Shown in pieces: positions 16,806 through 27,700 of a stretch of DNA of 64,000 nucleotides. Origin of the DNA: Leptolinea sp964420995 (GTDB lineage Bacteria; Chloroflexota; Anaerolineae; Anaerolineales; Anaerolineaceae). Both the position numbers and the translations under genes were made by a program. Position 1 is the stretch's first letter; every line of letters starts with the position of its first letter. Below the pieces are notes generated by a model. That model had not been told where the DNA came from. It saw nothing but the letters and a program-made list of their open reading frames with translations, and searched no databases. The stretch spans positions 186,001-250,000 of the forward strand of contig CAYQUX010000001.1 of assembly GCA_964420995.1 (NCBI GenBank). The letters run 5' to 3'.

Positions 16806-17882
16806 TCATTCCCGCGATACGTTCTTTTTCTCCAAATCAATTAAGGCTTTTTTTCGCTCCACACCCCAGCGGTATCCGCTTATTGTTCCATCCCTGTGAA
16901 TAACCCGGTGACATGGATTGATAATTGCCACCGGATTGGCCGCGCAGGCAGTGGCAATAGCCCGGGAAGCAGATGGTTTTTCCACGGCCTCCGCCAAATC
17001 AGCATAACTTCGGGTTTCACCAAAGGGTATCTTACGTAGTTCTTCCCACACTTTAGTTTGAAAGACGGTAGCCTTAATTTCAAGAGGGATATTAAACTGG
17101 TGGCTTGAACCGGTGAAGTAATTTTTCATCTGCTCCACCCAGTCTGCAAGTTCCCCGGTTTGCTTTTTGACTACAGCCCGTGGAAACTCCAGACCAAGTT
17201 CCCTGACAAGCGAATCGTCATCATCTCCGAACTTCACAGAACAGACTCCCCGTTCCGTACCAGCCATGATCATTTTTCCCAGCGGGGTATCCAGAAGCGC
17301 GTAAAGAATGTTCAAACCCGATCCTCCGTTCTTATATTGTCCAGGGGTCATGCCTAATGACTTATCAGCATTTTCATACAGGCGGCTTGATGAACCAAAA
17401 CCTGCCTCGTACTGGGAAGTAGAGACCAATTCGCCAACGTGAATATTCCTTTTAAATAGGTTTATTTTTTTCGCCATGATAAACCTGCGAGGTGATAGAC
17501 CTGTTTTTTGTTGTATTACCTTTCGTAATTTGGCCACAGGTAAACAAGCTTGATCGGCCCACATTTGAACCGAATTTATTTCAATGGTTGGTTCTTCCAA
17601 AATTCGCAATAATTCACGAAACTCCATCTCTTCTTTGTCAATCTCATCCGGGTGACAGCGTTTACAGGCACGATATCCCTGGTTTTCGGCATCTCTGGAG
17701 GATTGGAAGATTTCTACAGATTCCAGTTTTGGCCGTTTTGATGGACAGGAAGGCCGGCAATAGATACCAGTGGTTTTAACCCCATAAAAAACACGGCCAT
17801 CCCACCGACCATCTCTGGCAAGTATCGCTTCCCATATCTTTTGGTTTTCTTCACTGGAAAATCCCATGTGCGTTTTCTCCAT
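16806..17882 (-). CDS. ada: Ada-type bifunctional regulator / O6-methylguanine-DNA methyltransferase
   Basis: From the ATG at 17882 (358 aa) the N-terminal Ada zinc domain has C42, C46, C73 and C76; C42 is the expected methylphosphotriester acceptor. A single-helix-pair AraC-type region follows (about 105-185), then the MGMT domain with PCHRV and active Cys324. It repairs O6-alkylguanine and, after methylation, may activate its own gene. Another ATG at 17867 with GGAG upstream is possible. The open frame extends to 18008 but overlaps the divergent STAS gene. No alkA or alkB is adjacent. Confidence 0.92.
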   Translation of the reverse strand: MEKTHMGFSSEENQKIWEAILARDGRWDGRVFYGVKTTGIYCRPSCPSKRPKLESVEIFQSSRDAENQGYRACKRCHPDEIDKEEMEFRELLRILEEPTIEINSVQMWADQACLPVAKLRKVIQQKTGLSPRRFIMAKKINLFKRNIHVGELVSTSQYEAGFGSSSRLYENADKSLGMTPGQYKNGGSGLNILYALLDTPLGKMIMAGTERGVCSVKFGDDDDSLVRELGLEFPRAVVKKQTGELADWVEQMKNYFTGSSHQFNIPLEIKATVFQTKVWEELRKIPFGETRSYADLAEAVEKPSASRAIATACAANPVAIINPCHRVIHRDGTISGYRWGVERKKALIDLEKKNVSRE

Positions 17883-17953
17883 GTTTCCTATAGTACCCGA
17901 AAGCACGGCGATTTCTATCCGTTTTGATCGGTCAAATATGGAGATTTTCCGCG

Positions 17954-17962
17954 TGATATAAT
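17954..17962 (+). promoter_or_regulatory. Extended -10 promoter of the partner-switching operon
   Basis: TGATATAAT (TGn plus a perfect TATAAT at 17957-17962) lies 32 bases before the STAS gene start. No -35 match is evident, as is normal for extended -10 promoters. Confidence 0.6.
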
Positions 17963-17994
17963 CAGCGGGTTGTTCTGACTTATGGAGGAATTTT

Positions 17995-18330
17995 ATGAAT
18001 ATAACCACCAGTCAATTTAAACGTTGTGATGTCATCCACATTGAAGGCCGGGTGGACAGCTCAACGGCGCCTCAAATGAACGCAGCCTGCGAGGCTTTGA
18101 TCGAGGCTGGCCGGTATCATATTGTTCTGGATCTTTCGGGGGTTGGTTTTATGTCCAGTGCCGGTTTGCGGGTAATGATCAACGCGCAAAAAACCTGCAA
18201 GCGTTACAATCGCGGGGAAGTTGTGCTGGCTGCCGTCCCATCCAATATCAATTCAGCGCTCGATCTGGCTGGATTCATCCCCTTATTTTCAATTTACAAG
18301 GATGTGACTGCCGCAGTCGGCAGTTTCTAA
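17995..18330 (+). CDS. Anti-anti-sigma factor (STAS domain, RsbV/SpoIIAA-like)
   Basis: This 111-residue single-domain STAS protein has FMSSAGLRVM at 52-61. Ser55 aligns with the phosphorylated Ser58 of SpoIIAA. In known systems the unphosphorylated form captures the anti-sigma kinase and frees its target. GGAGGAATTTT precedes the ATG. It is the first gene of an operon with an RsbW-like kinase and a PP2C phosphatase, which together make a full partner-switching module. Confidence 0.93.
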   Translation: MNITTSQFKRCDVIHIEGRVDSSTAPQMNAACEALIEAGRYHIVLDLSGVGFMSSAGLRVMINAQKTCKRYNRGEVVLAAVPSNINSALDLAGFIPLFSIYKDVTAAVGSF

Positions 18331-18335
18331 TCACA

Positions 18336-18767
18336 TTGGCCGAGCTTCAATCTCAACGCACATTTCAGGCATGTTTTGATTGTCTCTCTGAGGTGGGGAT
18401 GATGATCCATGATGCTGCCAACGCCGCCGGATTGGATGAGCAATCCTGCTACCAGGTGGAAACGGCTGTTGACGAGGCCTGCACCAATATTATTGAGCAC
18501 GCCTATGGCGGGGAAAACCGTGGTGATATCGTCATCGAATGTTACGCATCCCCCGGAATGCTAACGGTCAAACTGAAAGACAGCGGGATGGCATTTGACC
18601 CGGAACAAATCAATACACCAAATTTGGATACCCGTCTGGAAGAACGCCCTGATCGGGGGCTGGGACTGTTTTTTATCAGGCGTTGGATGGACTCTGTGCG
18701 GTTTGAGTTTTCGGAAAAACATGGAAACGTGTTGACCATGGTCAAGAGAGCGAAGAAGACATTGTGA
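18336..18767 (+). CDS. Anti-sigma regulatory serine kinase (RsbW/SpoIIAB-like)
   Basis: The 143-residue GHKL ATPase has an N-box VDEACTNIIEHAY (about 48-60), a G1 box DSGMAFDP and a G2 box RGLGLFFIRRW. It should phosphorylate the STAS protein and bind a sigma factor or other client. The best start is TTG at 18336, five bases after the STAS stop, without a clear ribosome site, so translation is probably coupled. It overlaps the next gene by four bases (GTGA). Confidence 0.92.
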   Translation: MAELQSQRTFQACFDCLSEVGMMIHDAANAAGLDEQSCYQVETAVDEACTNIIEHAYGGENRGDIVIECYASPGMLTVKLKDSGMAFDPEQINTPNLDTRLEERPDRGLGLFFIRRWMDSVRFEFSEKHGNVLTMVKRAKKTL

Positions 18768-21700
18768 CGGAAGAACTCGAGAATTCCCTTCAGGTTAAGT
18801 CTGATTGGAAGCAATTTCTCGAATCGGCTCAAAACCTGCTGCAAAAAAAATCTCTCCAGGAACAGGCAGACTTTCTGCTTTCAACCCTTCATGAATCCTT
18901 TCAAGTGTCGGGTGATTTCTGGTTTGCCCACCCCCAATACCCTTTGCCCGGGGAAATTGCCCCGGCCATAATAGACGACACGTCGGATTTTCCTCCGTCT
19001 GTGATGCTGACCTATTCAAGCCACACGGCCCGATATGTGCTTTCGAGCAATGAGATCACTGATGTACCCCGGCCCATTTGCGCGATACGGGCGGCAAGTC
19101 TACCAGTGATTTGTGAGAACAATTTACTGGGAATTGTTGAAATCAAACCAAGTGAAGTTAACAGCAGCCTATCACCGGCTGTTCTGGCTGACATCCAGGA
19201 TTTTCTTACATTTTGTGCCATGCCGATGCAGATTCACCGTCTATCTGTCTTGAAAAACTGGCGGGTTGAGCAACTGTCAATTGTGCGTAAAATATCAGAC
19301 CGAATTGCCAATATAACGGATCTGGATTGCCTGTGCAGCCAGGTAACTGACGTGGTTCGAGAGAGTTTCTCGTATTATTTTATTGCGATTTTTATCTGTG
19401 AAAGCAATGGAGAATTATGCTGTCGTTCAAGCGCATCGTTGGATCCATTAAGTGAGGTCTCAAGCGGATTTGTTGTCAGGCCTGGCACCGGAATCATTGG
19501 CTGGGCTGCGGATCATAAAGAGGAAATCCTGGTTCAGGATATCCGCCAGCATCCAATTTTTCAACAACACGAATCTCTGCCTGAAACCCGATCCGAAGCG
19601 GCTTTCCCTCTGATGATCGGCGATCGCCTGCTTGGGGTGTTGGATGTTCAATCCGATAAGACTCAAGCATTCCATGAAATGGATCTGGTTGTGTTACGCA
19701 CAATGGCAGACAATATTGCCATAGCTGTTGAAGGCGCCCGATTGTTTAGTGGTCTGAACCGCAGGACGGAACAAATTGCCACGGTTTTTGACATCTCCCA
19801 TGCTCTCTCGTCAATCCTGGATTTCGATCTCCTTCTGGATGAAGTCGTCAAGACCCTGCAACAAAGGAACCAGTACCTGCGGGTGAATGTTTATACTGTG
19901 CATTTTGGCCGCGGGAAAATTATCTTTCGAGCCGGAACCGGGGAACGCAGCCAGGCTTACAGAGAATCTTTCCTGACGTTCAATATTGACGACAAAAAAG
20001 GCATCCTTCCCTGGGTAGCTCGCGAAGGTAAAACTTTCCTTTCAAATGATGTCCGCAATGAGCCGCTCTATCGTTCCCCCGGGTTAATGGGATCGACGCC
20101 CCGTTCAGAGATATCAGTCCCCTTGATAGCCGGAGGCGAGGTAGTAGGCATTCTGGATATTCAAAGTGATCAGGAAAACGCCTTCGACACAAATGATGTC
20201 TTCTTCTTCGAAGCGCTCTCGGCAGGTATCGCGACGGCCATTCGCAATGCCACATTATTCCGTTCTGAGCAATTCCGCCGGCAAGTGGCAGAAAGTGTTC
20301 GTGATATCGCCGGTATCCTTTCCAATAGTTCATCTCTCGAGGAATTAATTAACCGCATTCTGGTGAAACTACAAGAGAGTCTGCCCTGTGACGCAGCCTC
20401 AATCTGGTTGACATCAACAAATTCCGAAGAACAGTTGGAATTAACCCTGGCCGCATCATACGGGTTGCCGCATAAAAGATTGTCGCGAATAAATCTTTCT
20501 AATGCTTCGCAGGGAAATTGGATTAAAAACGCGCTTGAATCAGATGAACCCGTTATTCGAAATCCATCCGATCCGCGCGGAATATTGGGGGATGCATTGA
20601 ATTTGCCAACCGACTTCTCGGCGATAGCAGTGCCGCTTCGAGCAGCCGGTGACACAGTCGGGTTGATCATCATGGTTCATCACCAGCCCGACCGTTATGG
20701 AACAGAAGCCCGTCTGATCACTCAGACATTTGCCGGTTACGCGGCTGCCGCGATAAAGAACAACCAGCTTTTCGCCTCCGTCAGGGAACAGGCATGGATT
20801 TCCGCGGTGCTTCTTAAAGTTGCCGAAGTAAACCGGCAAACCCATTCTCTGGATGAATTGCTCGAGAAAACCGTGAACCTGATTCCTGAATTAATCGGGT
20901 GCTCCTCCTGCGCGGCATATATATTCAACCAGCCGTTGGATATTTATGAACGTAAAGCGACCTGCGGGTTTCAACAAAATTGTCAACCCGCGAGGCAGCT
21001 TCCTGGAGATCACGCCGCTTTCCAACACGCTCACCGGCTTCTTTCGCCGGTCAACACGTACTATTCACGCGGCGACTTTTTACTTTCCGCAAAGCAAGAT
21101 TCTCCTGTTGGAATCATTCTTCCGCTGGTGATCCGCGAACAGATCCTCGGCATGATCTGGGTAGGCAGTTGCGATAATGGCCGTCCATTTTCCGAGGAGA
21201 ATTTGAAAGTTCTGACGGGCATAAGCAACCAGACAGCAACAGCAATCAACAATCTACTGCTTTTGGAAAATCAACAGCAGGATGCATTCATCACCTCTGC
21301 CTTGTTACAAGTCGCACAGACCGTCGCAGGGAAAAATGACCTGCATGGCATCCTGAATTCCGTACTTGACATGTTATCCGGCATTGCCGGAATTGAAACC
21401 TCGGCTGTCTTCTTGAAAAACTCGAATCAACCTGGTTTCAAGCCGGTCACGGCCCATAGAGGAATACCGGATAAGGGGTTGCGGTCTCTCGAAACCCACC
21501 TTTTCCCCGGTGACTTTCCGCTGTTGGATAAGGTCACTGAAGGTGCCGATATTCTCCTCGCACCATTAAACTCTCAGCAAAGGTCCGGACTTCAATGGAC
21601 AAAAGTAAAACACATGATGAATTCAAAAGAAGCCATTCAACAGAAACCTCTTGAGGGCGGCTGGTTGATTGGCATTCCCCTGCATGAAAAAGGGGAAACG

Positions 21701-22567
21701 TTTGGCGGCTTGATTCTTCTTGATAAACCAATGGCAGGACTTGCACTTGAAAAACAGCTTGATCTGTTAAGTGGTATCGGTGGGCAAATAACTCTGGCAC
21801 TTCAAAATGAACGTCTGCAAAATGAAGTACGAGAAAACGAGAAATTGCAACAGGAATTTCAGTTTGCCCGTAATGTGCAGCAAACCTTTCTACCCAGAGA
21901 ACTCCCCTCCTTGCCCGGATGGGACATGGCAAGTCTCTGGGAGCCCGCCAATCAGGTAGGCGGCGACTTTTTCGATCTATTCTCCCCCCGGCATGGCACC
22001 TTCTACGCGGTAATCGCCGATGTAAGCGATAAAGGTATGCCAGCCGCGCTCTATATGACTGTTACCCGCACATTGGTCCGTTCATTCGCACAGGAAAATC
22101 TCACACCGGGAGAAATCCTGACAAAAGTGAATGACCTGTTGTTGCAGGATAATCCCACAGGTATGTTTGTAACGGCTGTCGTCATAATGGGAGATAGCTC
22201 TACCGGGTTGATCCAGTATGCCAATGCCGGCCACAATCCACCTGTGTTGTTTGGCGATTCAACGCAGTTGGTTGAGCTTCCGCGGGGTCAGATCGCGCTG
22301 GGTGTTCTTGGAGATCAGGTTTTCCAGAATCACAGCATTGAAATTCAACCCAATTCATTCCTTATCCTTTATACTGATGGCGTTACAGATACGCTTTCCC
22401 CTTCAGGCGCAGATTTTTCGCTAAATGGGTTAAAACATCTGATTACATTAAACAATTTTAAGAAGGCCAATCATTTTACCGGTGAGCTTGAAAGAGAATT
22501 GACAAAGTTTCGGGCCGGCCTCTCGTGCGTGGACGATGTAACCGTTCTCGCGCTTCACCGACTCTGA
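18764..22567 (+). CDS. Multi-GAF PP2C/SpoIIE-type phosphatase (RsbU-like)
   Basis: This cytosolic protein has 1267 residues with no membrane helix. Roughly six GAF-like units occupy residues 1-1030 (about 1-155, 170-325, 340-500, 510-665, 680-830, 840-1030); the first and last are degenerate. A short coiled linker leads to a SpoIIE phosphatase domain (about 1045-1267) with metal motifs GGDFFD, DVSDKGMPAAL and TDGVTD. It should dephosphorylate the upstream STAS protein in response to small ligands or redox signals. GTG at 18764 overlaps the kinase stop. The number of GAF units is unusually high. Confidence 0.92.
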   Translation: MTEELENSLQVKSDWKQFLESAQNLLQKKSLQEQADFLLSTLHESFQVSGDFWFAHPQYPLPGEIAPAIIDDTSDFPPSVMLTYSSHTARYVLSSNEITDVPRPICAIRAASLPVICENNLLGIVEIKPSEVNSSLSPAVLADIQDFLTFCAMPMQIHRLSVLKNWRVEQLSIVRKISDRIANITDLDCLCSQVTDVVRESFSYYFIAIFICESNGELCCRSSASLDPLSEVSSGFVVRPGTGIIGWAADHKEEILVQDIRQHPIFQQHESLPETRSEAAFPLMIGDRLLGVLDVQSDKTQAFHEMDLVVLRTMADNIAIAVEGARLFSGLNRRTEQIATVFDISHALSSILDFDLLLDEVVKTLQQRNQYLRVNVYTVHFGRGKIIFRAGTGERSQAYRESFLTFNIDDKKGILPWVAREGKTFLSNDVRNEPLYRSPGLMGSTPRSEISVPLIAGGEVVGILDIQSDQENAFDTNDVFFFEALSAGIATAIRNATLFRSEQFRRQVAESVRDIAGILSNSSSLEELINRILVKLQESLPCDAASIWLTSTNSEEQLELTLAASYGLPHKRLSRINLSNASQGNWIKNALESDEPVIRNPSDPRGILGDALNLPTDFSAIAVPLRAAGDTVGLIIMVHHQPDRYGTEARLITQTFAGYAAAAIKNNQLFASVREQAWISAVLLKVAEVNRQTHSLDELLEKTVNLIPELIGCSSCAAYIFNQPLDIYERKATCGFQQNCQPARQLPGDHAAFQHAHRLLSPVNTYYSRGDFLLSAKQDSPVGIILPLVIREQILGMIWVGSCDNGRPFSEENLKVLTGISNQTATAINNLLLLENQQQDAFITSALLQVAQTVAGKNDLHGILNSVLDMLSGIAGIETSAVFLKNSNQPGFKPVTAHRGIPDKGLRSLETHLFPGDFPLLDKVTEGADILLAPLNSQQRSGLQWTKVKHMMNSKEAIQQKPLEGGWLIGIPLHEKGETFGGLILLDKPMAGLALEKQLDLLSGIGGQITLALQNERLQNEVRENEKLQQEFQFARNVQQTFLPRELPSLPGWDMASLWEPANQVGGDFFDLFSPRHGTFYAVIADVSDKGMPAALYMTVTRTLVRSFAQENLTPGEILTKVNDLLLQDNPTGMFVTAVVIMGDSSTGLIQYANAGHNPPVLFGDSTQLVELPRGQIALGVLGDQVFQNHSIEIQPNSFLILYTDGVTDTLSPSGADFSLNGLKHLITLNNFKKANHFTGELERELTKFRAGLSCVDDVTVLALHRL

Positions 22568-22588
22568 CACAATATTGGAGACATTGTT

Positions 22589-23245
22589 ATGAAAACATCG
22601 TGTGCCATTCTGTGGGACCTTGATGGAGTGATTGTCGATTCAGGAGACCTTCATTATCGGTCATTTAAAATTGTTATGGAACACCATGGGATTGATTTCC
22701 CCTATTCTGTTTTTGTGAAATCCTTCGGTAGAAACAATGATTCGGTTCTTGAAACGACCATCGGTCGAAAACCTGATGATTCTTTGAAACAGGAAGTAAA
22801 TAATCAAAAAGAGGATTGGTATTGCGACAACATACCCGGTAACCTCGAGCTGTTACCCGGCGCGGAAGATTGGTTAAAATGGTTTAGAAAGAACAATATT
22901 CCCCAGGCAATCGCCTCTTCTGCGCCCATGCGAAATATCACCCTATCTTTGGATGAGTTTCAACTGGGAAATTATTTTGATGCCGTAGTCAGCGGGAATC
23001 GAATTGAGGGGAAGCCCAATCCGAAGGTTTTTCTACGGGCGGCAGCCGCTTTGCAGGTACCCCCGGAGCATTGCATTGTTATTGAGGATTCGTTGGCCGG
23101 TTTGCAGGGAGCGCTGGCTGCCGGTATGCGCTGTATCACCGTAGCCACCACACATCCGATCACTGAATTTTCAGCAGCCACCATATCGCTTAACCGTTTG
23201 ACGGATTTATCGGTGGAGCAAATAACCACCCTGATCAATACCTAA
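22589..23245 (+). CDS. HAD-family hydrolase, beta-phosphoglucomutase-like
   Basis: The 218-residue protein has motif I DLDG (nucleophile Asp10 and Asp12), motif II SSAP, motif III GKPNPKVFL and motif IV VIEDSLAGL, with an alpha-helical cap of subfamily I. It is a phosphatase or phosphomutase for a small phosphorylated substrate that sequence alone does not reveal. It starts 21 bases after the PP2C gene with a GGAG site and may be in the same transcript. Its stop overlaps the convergent DivIC-like gene by four bases. Confidence 0.88.
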   Translation: MKTSCAILWDLDGVIVDSGDLHYRSFKIVMEHHGIDFPYSVFVKSFGRNNDSVLETTIGRKPDDSLKQEVNNQKEDWYCDNIPGNLELLPGAEDWLKWFRKNNIPQAIASSAPMRNITLSLDEFQLGNYFDAVVSGNRIEGKPNPKVFLRAAAALQVPPEHCIVIEDSLAGLQGALAAGMRCITVATTHPITEFSAATISLNRLTDLSVEQITTLINT

Positions 23246-23646
23246 GGTTTGGCTGCTTTCTCGCCAAAAAACAGGAGCGACCAGACCTGCCAGTTTTCCA
23301 GGACAACCATGGTTGGCGTGGGGTGAACCGTTGGTACCGGAGTGTATCCGGGCTGAGGGAGTGGAATGACCACCTTATCGCCGCCCTGTGACAGATTATT
23401 ATCCTGGCGAGCCCATTCTTCCACTGCCGATTCGGATGTGGCGTAGGCAATCTCTTTACGCAATGCCCTCTCGGTGGATAACAGAATATCCACCTGGGTT
23501 CTCATGACGTCGCGTTGATGGGTGAGTGTGTACAGCTCGCCTATACGATTATTCAGGTCAAGGAATAAGAGCAAAAAGAATATAACCACAATGGCCACCA
23601 GCCATTGCCGCTTATTCTGAAAAAGATTTGAAATCAATCCCTTCAA
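23242..23646 (-). CDS. FtsB/DivIC-like septum formation initiator protein
   Basis: This 134-residue protein has one membrane helix (about 15-31), then a predicted coiled coil (about 35-68) and a proline-rich tail (PLPQPGYTPVPTVHPTPT). This is the FtsB/DivIC arrangement used in the divisome, with the C-terminus outside. The proline-rich tail is longer than in typical FtsB. It has its own start downstream of tRNA-Leu and its terminator. Confidence 0.8.
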   Translation of the reverse strand: MKGLISNLFQNKRQWLVAIVVIFFLLLFLDLNNRIGELYTLTHQRDVMRTQVDILLSTERALRKEIAYATSESAVEEWARQDNNLSQGGDKVVIPLPQPGYTPVPTVHPTPTMVVLENWQVWSLLFFGEKAAKP

Positions 23647-23705
23647 GTGATAGATCCGTTACGTGTAATATCTGCCTGCGTGCAACTATCTTACCAGTGT
23701 TCATT

Positions 23706-23739
23706 TACAAAGAAAAGACCCCGCCGAAACGGGGTCTTC
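23706..23739 (-). terminator. Terminator of tRNA-Leu
   Basis: A 9-bp stem (23716-23724 with 23731-23739) with loop TTTCGG on the minus strand is followed by TTCTTTGTAA. It begins four bases after the encoded CCA end of tRNA-Leu. Confidence 0.85.
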
Positions 23740-23742
23740 TTT

Positions 23743-23828
<86 letters not shown>

Positions 23829-23846
23829 AACATCTGGCTAGGCAGT

Positions 23847-23874
23847 ATTTTATCCGAATTGGGTGTTTTGTCAA
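23847..23874 (-). promoter_or_regulatory. Promoter of tRNA-Leu
   Basis: On the minus strand TTGACA (23869-23874) is followed after 16 bases by TAAAAT (23847-23852), 18 bases before the mature tRNA end. Confidence 0.8.
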
Positions 23875-23988
23875 CCTTTCGAAGGTGATGTCCCCGATAT
23901 TTTAAGAATTGGTTTGTTTTCGTCCTACAGAATTCTCTGATATTTCATACAGGCGCATGCGCGGCAGACTTCACGGTAAAATCTGGTT

Positions 23989-24708
23989 ATGACCAGCCAC
24001 CTGCCCTCTGTTGAAAACAAACGCGCATATGTAAAAAATATGTTTTCACGAGTGGCGACTCGTTATGACCTGATGAATGTAATAATTTCGCTTGGGCAGG
24101 ATGCTTTCTGGCGCAGGCGGGCTGTTGAGTTGTTGTCTCCACAACAGGGACAACTCTTACTGGATGTAGGCGCGGGTACCGGCGATCTATCGCGGCAAAT
24201 AACCCGCACCGCTCCAGACTGCAGGATTATTGCCGCTGATTTGACATTGAGCATGATTCTCCAGGGTAAAGAGGCAAAGAGGATTTCAAACGTTGAATGG
24301 GTGGTCGCAGATGCCCAGGCATTACCCTTCAATCAAAACACATTCCAGGGAACCATCTCAGGTTATCTGTTGCGCAATGTCTGCGATGTGGACGCGGCAT
24401 TGCGTGAACAGGTTCGCGTGATCCGACCAGGCTCACGACTGGTGATTCTGGATACAACGCCCCCTCAGAGAAACTTTCTGTACTCTTTTATCCGTTTCTA
24501 TCTCCACACAATCATCCCGATAGTCGGTTGGTTGATAACAGGTGACCGCCAGGCATACGAGTACCTTCCAGAATCCACCCGTCAGCACCTGACCGCAGAA
24601 AAATTGGCCGAACGATGTATGGATGCCGGGTTATTTGAAATCAATTATGAAAAGTGGATGTTTGGCATCATGGCCATTCATTCTGGCACAAAAAAACCCA
24701 CGACATAA
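23989..24708 (+). CDS. ubiE: Demethylmenaquinone/ubiquinone C-methyltransferase UbiE/MenG
   Basis: The 239-residue class I methyltransferase has the UbiE N-terminal block (VKNMFSRVATRYDLMN, about 15-30), SAM motif LLDVGAGTGDLS, and the later block RVIRPGSRLVILDTTPP. It adds the ring methyl in quinone synthesis, most likely menaquinone in this type of bacterium. The characteristic GYLLRNVCDVDAAL segment is close to the family's GFGLRNV. No other men gene is nearby. The ribosome site before the ATG is weak. Confidence 0.9.
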   Translation: MTSHLPSVENKRAYVKNMFSRVATRYDLMNVIISLGQDAFWRRRAVELLSPQQGQLLLDVGAGTGDLSRQITRTAPDCRIIAADLTLSMILQGKEAKRISNVEWVVADAQALPFNQNTFQGTISGYLLRNVCDVDAALREQVRVIRPGSRLVILDTTPPQRNFLYSFIRFYLHTIIPIVGWLITGDRQAYEYLPESTRQHLTAEKLAERCMDAGLFEINYEKWMFGIMAIHSGTKKPTT

Positions 24709-24737
24709 TCAAAAGAATAGGTACAGTGGAACCATCA

Positions 24738-27700
24738 TTAAACCCAATTCCCATTGTCCTCGTTCATGTCATAATCGGGAAAATTTTCAACCACCGACAG
24801 GAATATCTCCACCAGTTCGGGATCGAACAATTTCCCCGAGTTTTCCCGAATATAGGCGCGGATTTTGTCCGGCTCCCAACCAGCACGGTATGGTCTGTCA
24901 GAGATCAACGCGTCCCACACATCCACAAGTGAAAAAATCCGGGCGGATAGTGGGATATCCTTGCCTTTTAACCCTCTCGGGTAACCGGAACCATCCCAAC
25001 GTTCATGATGGCAGTATGGTACATCCAGCGATTCATGCAGATAAGGGATCATGGAGAGCAGATCATAAGCCATTACAGGATGCTGCTTCATAATCTTCCA
25101 TTCTTCAGGTGTCAACGGGCCAGGTTTTAACAAAATACGGTCCGGAATTCCCATCTTGCCGATATCATGCAACAAAACTCCCCTGCGGAGGCTGGTCATT
25201 CGATCTTGAGGAAAACCGATCTTTTGGGCCAGGCGGCATGTCAGGTGCATCACTCGATCGCTATGCCCCTGGGTTTCTTCATCGCGAAGTTCAAGTGCTT
25301 TTGACCATCCAGCGATGGTGGCTTCATACGCTCGATTTAATTCGTTGTACGCATTTTCTTCATTGGCAATTAATGTCACATTTTCAACAGCCAGCGATGT
25401 CTGACCGGCCAGGGTGATGAAATAATCATTCCATTCTTTATCTTCTGGTATCGGATTTCGGGAAATAACCTGCATGTACCCGCTGATTTTCTTGTTTACC
25501 GTTAGTGGCAAAATAGCCTGATCCAATTCAGCCCCGGTAACCGGATCGATTTGTTTTATCAGGTTTAGTCTCAACAGATCATCGTGAGAGAATTTTGTAA
25601 TATTTCCTTTTTTCAACGCTGAAATCTGTGTTTCCAGTAAATCTGCAACAAGCGGGGTCTCGGTTGTGTCAATTTTGGAATAACTGGCATACGCGGTATC
25701 ACTTTTCGATAGGTGCGTAAGAATGATCGCTCCGTCCACCTGCAAACGATTTACGGCTATGGAGCAAATAAGCTGCAGTGTATCTTCCGGGGTTGACCTT
25801 TCCAATATAGAAGCATCAATGCTTCTAAGGCTCTCCAGTTTTTCCAGCTCATGGTTGATTCTTTCCAGGGATGCTTTTTGTTCAGTAATATCATGCGATA
25901 GAACACCTACCCGGAACTTATCATTTGTCCGTATGGGGAAAATTGTCTGCAGCAATATTCTATGTTTTCCGTCAAGTGCTTGAATGGATAACTCTTGTGG
26001 ATCGTGGAAAAATTTTGATTCCCCCGTTTTCCGCATAGAATCTATTTCCGCCTCAAGTTCTTCCATGGATAACGATTGGTAGTTTTCCACCCCGATTTTT
26101 GGTAATAATTCCCAGATTGGAATCCCAATGGATTGAGATTCTGGCATACCGGTCATCAACCCGGTTGCATTATTCCACTCGATTACTTTTCCCTGTTCAT
26201 CGAGAATAAGTAGTCCATCCTTCATCTGCTGTACTGTAGTCCGGAATTTTTCCTCCCGTTCAGACAGTTCGACCATGGAATTTCGTTGCTCGGTTATATC
26301 TCTGATTGATCCAACAAGGAACGGATGGTCTTCCGTAGATAGCCAGGTGGATAATTGCAGTAGATACCTTATTTCATTATTATTAAGAATGATCCGATAT
26401 TCGGTCTTTGTTACTCTATTTTCTACACGTGGTTGCTTTTCTGTTTGTAATACGCGGGCGAAATCATCGGGGTGTATGTATCGGTGGTATTCATCAAAAC
26501 CTGGTGGAGGGAGACCTTCATCCCGTTGAAATATCTGGTATACACCCTTTGACCAGAAGAATTCCAAACTTTCAAAATCTATCGAAAAATTGCCGTAATT
26601 CCCGATGGATTCGGCCTGCTCACTTAAAATCTGATTACGCAACAACTCCCGCTCTATAAATTTACGTTTCTGGATATCGCGAACCACCGCTATGATTACT
26701 TCGCGGCCGAACCAGATGCCTTTCTGCATAGCCGCTTCAACAAAAAATGGTTCATTTTTATCCAGCTTTAGCGCGCGAAGTTCCTTGACAAAGGACTCCC
26801 CGGTCATTATCCGCTTCCACAATGAAAGCATCCGGTCTTGATGATAGTCACCGGGATTGGAAATGATGCTTATTGGTTTTCCAATAATATCTTCCTTTTT
26901 GCAGCCAAACATTTCCTCAACGCGGTCATTGATCTCGAGAATTTCTCCGGTTTCTGTATGCACAAAAAGAGCATCGGAAATCGTGTTGAACACCGAGCGG
27001 AGATTTAATTCCGACTCCTGGAGATGTAATTGCATCTCCCCACGTTTGATGATCTCCTGTTCAAGTCTCAACCCCGTTATCCGAATTCTGTGCAGGGGGA
27101 TCAATGTGATCAACAAAACCAAAAACGCGAATAGACAGGTAATGATCGTTGTCCGGGTGATTATGCCTGTCTCGCTTTCATAATACAGGCGCATGTAGAT
27201 TCCGGTTCCGATTACACATTCCAGCTCTGGAACATCAATTATGTAAGAAAGTTTCTCTTCTTCAATTGACAGGTTTGGCGGCTTATAAAAATATGTGACA
27301 AAACCTTTTCCCTCCGGGGTATCCTTGATTTTTAGTATTTCCCGGATCAAGAACTTTCCATTAGCATCCTGCATATTCCATTGATCTGTATTTTCAAGCC
27401 AGGGTTGGTACGGTTGCACCAGGATAGCACCCTTGTAATTCACCATGAAAATATAGTTCTCACCATAGATATCTGTATAGATCAAATGGCGCAGTTTTTG
27501 GGCCACCATTATCTCTGCTTCGGCGGAAGACAACGTACCTTCCCGCAATCCATTCACTTCATCATTAATTGAATTACGGGCCAAATCAACGATTTGTACC
27601 AGACTGTCTTTAATGCGCTGAATTTCTTTATCTCTTGTAGTTTTTACCCAGATATTAGATCCCAGAACGATGACAACAAGAATTATGGCTGTGATCACCA

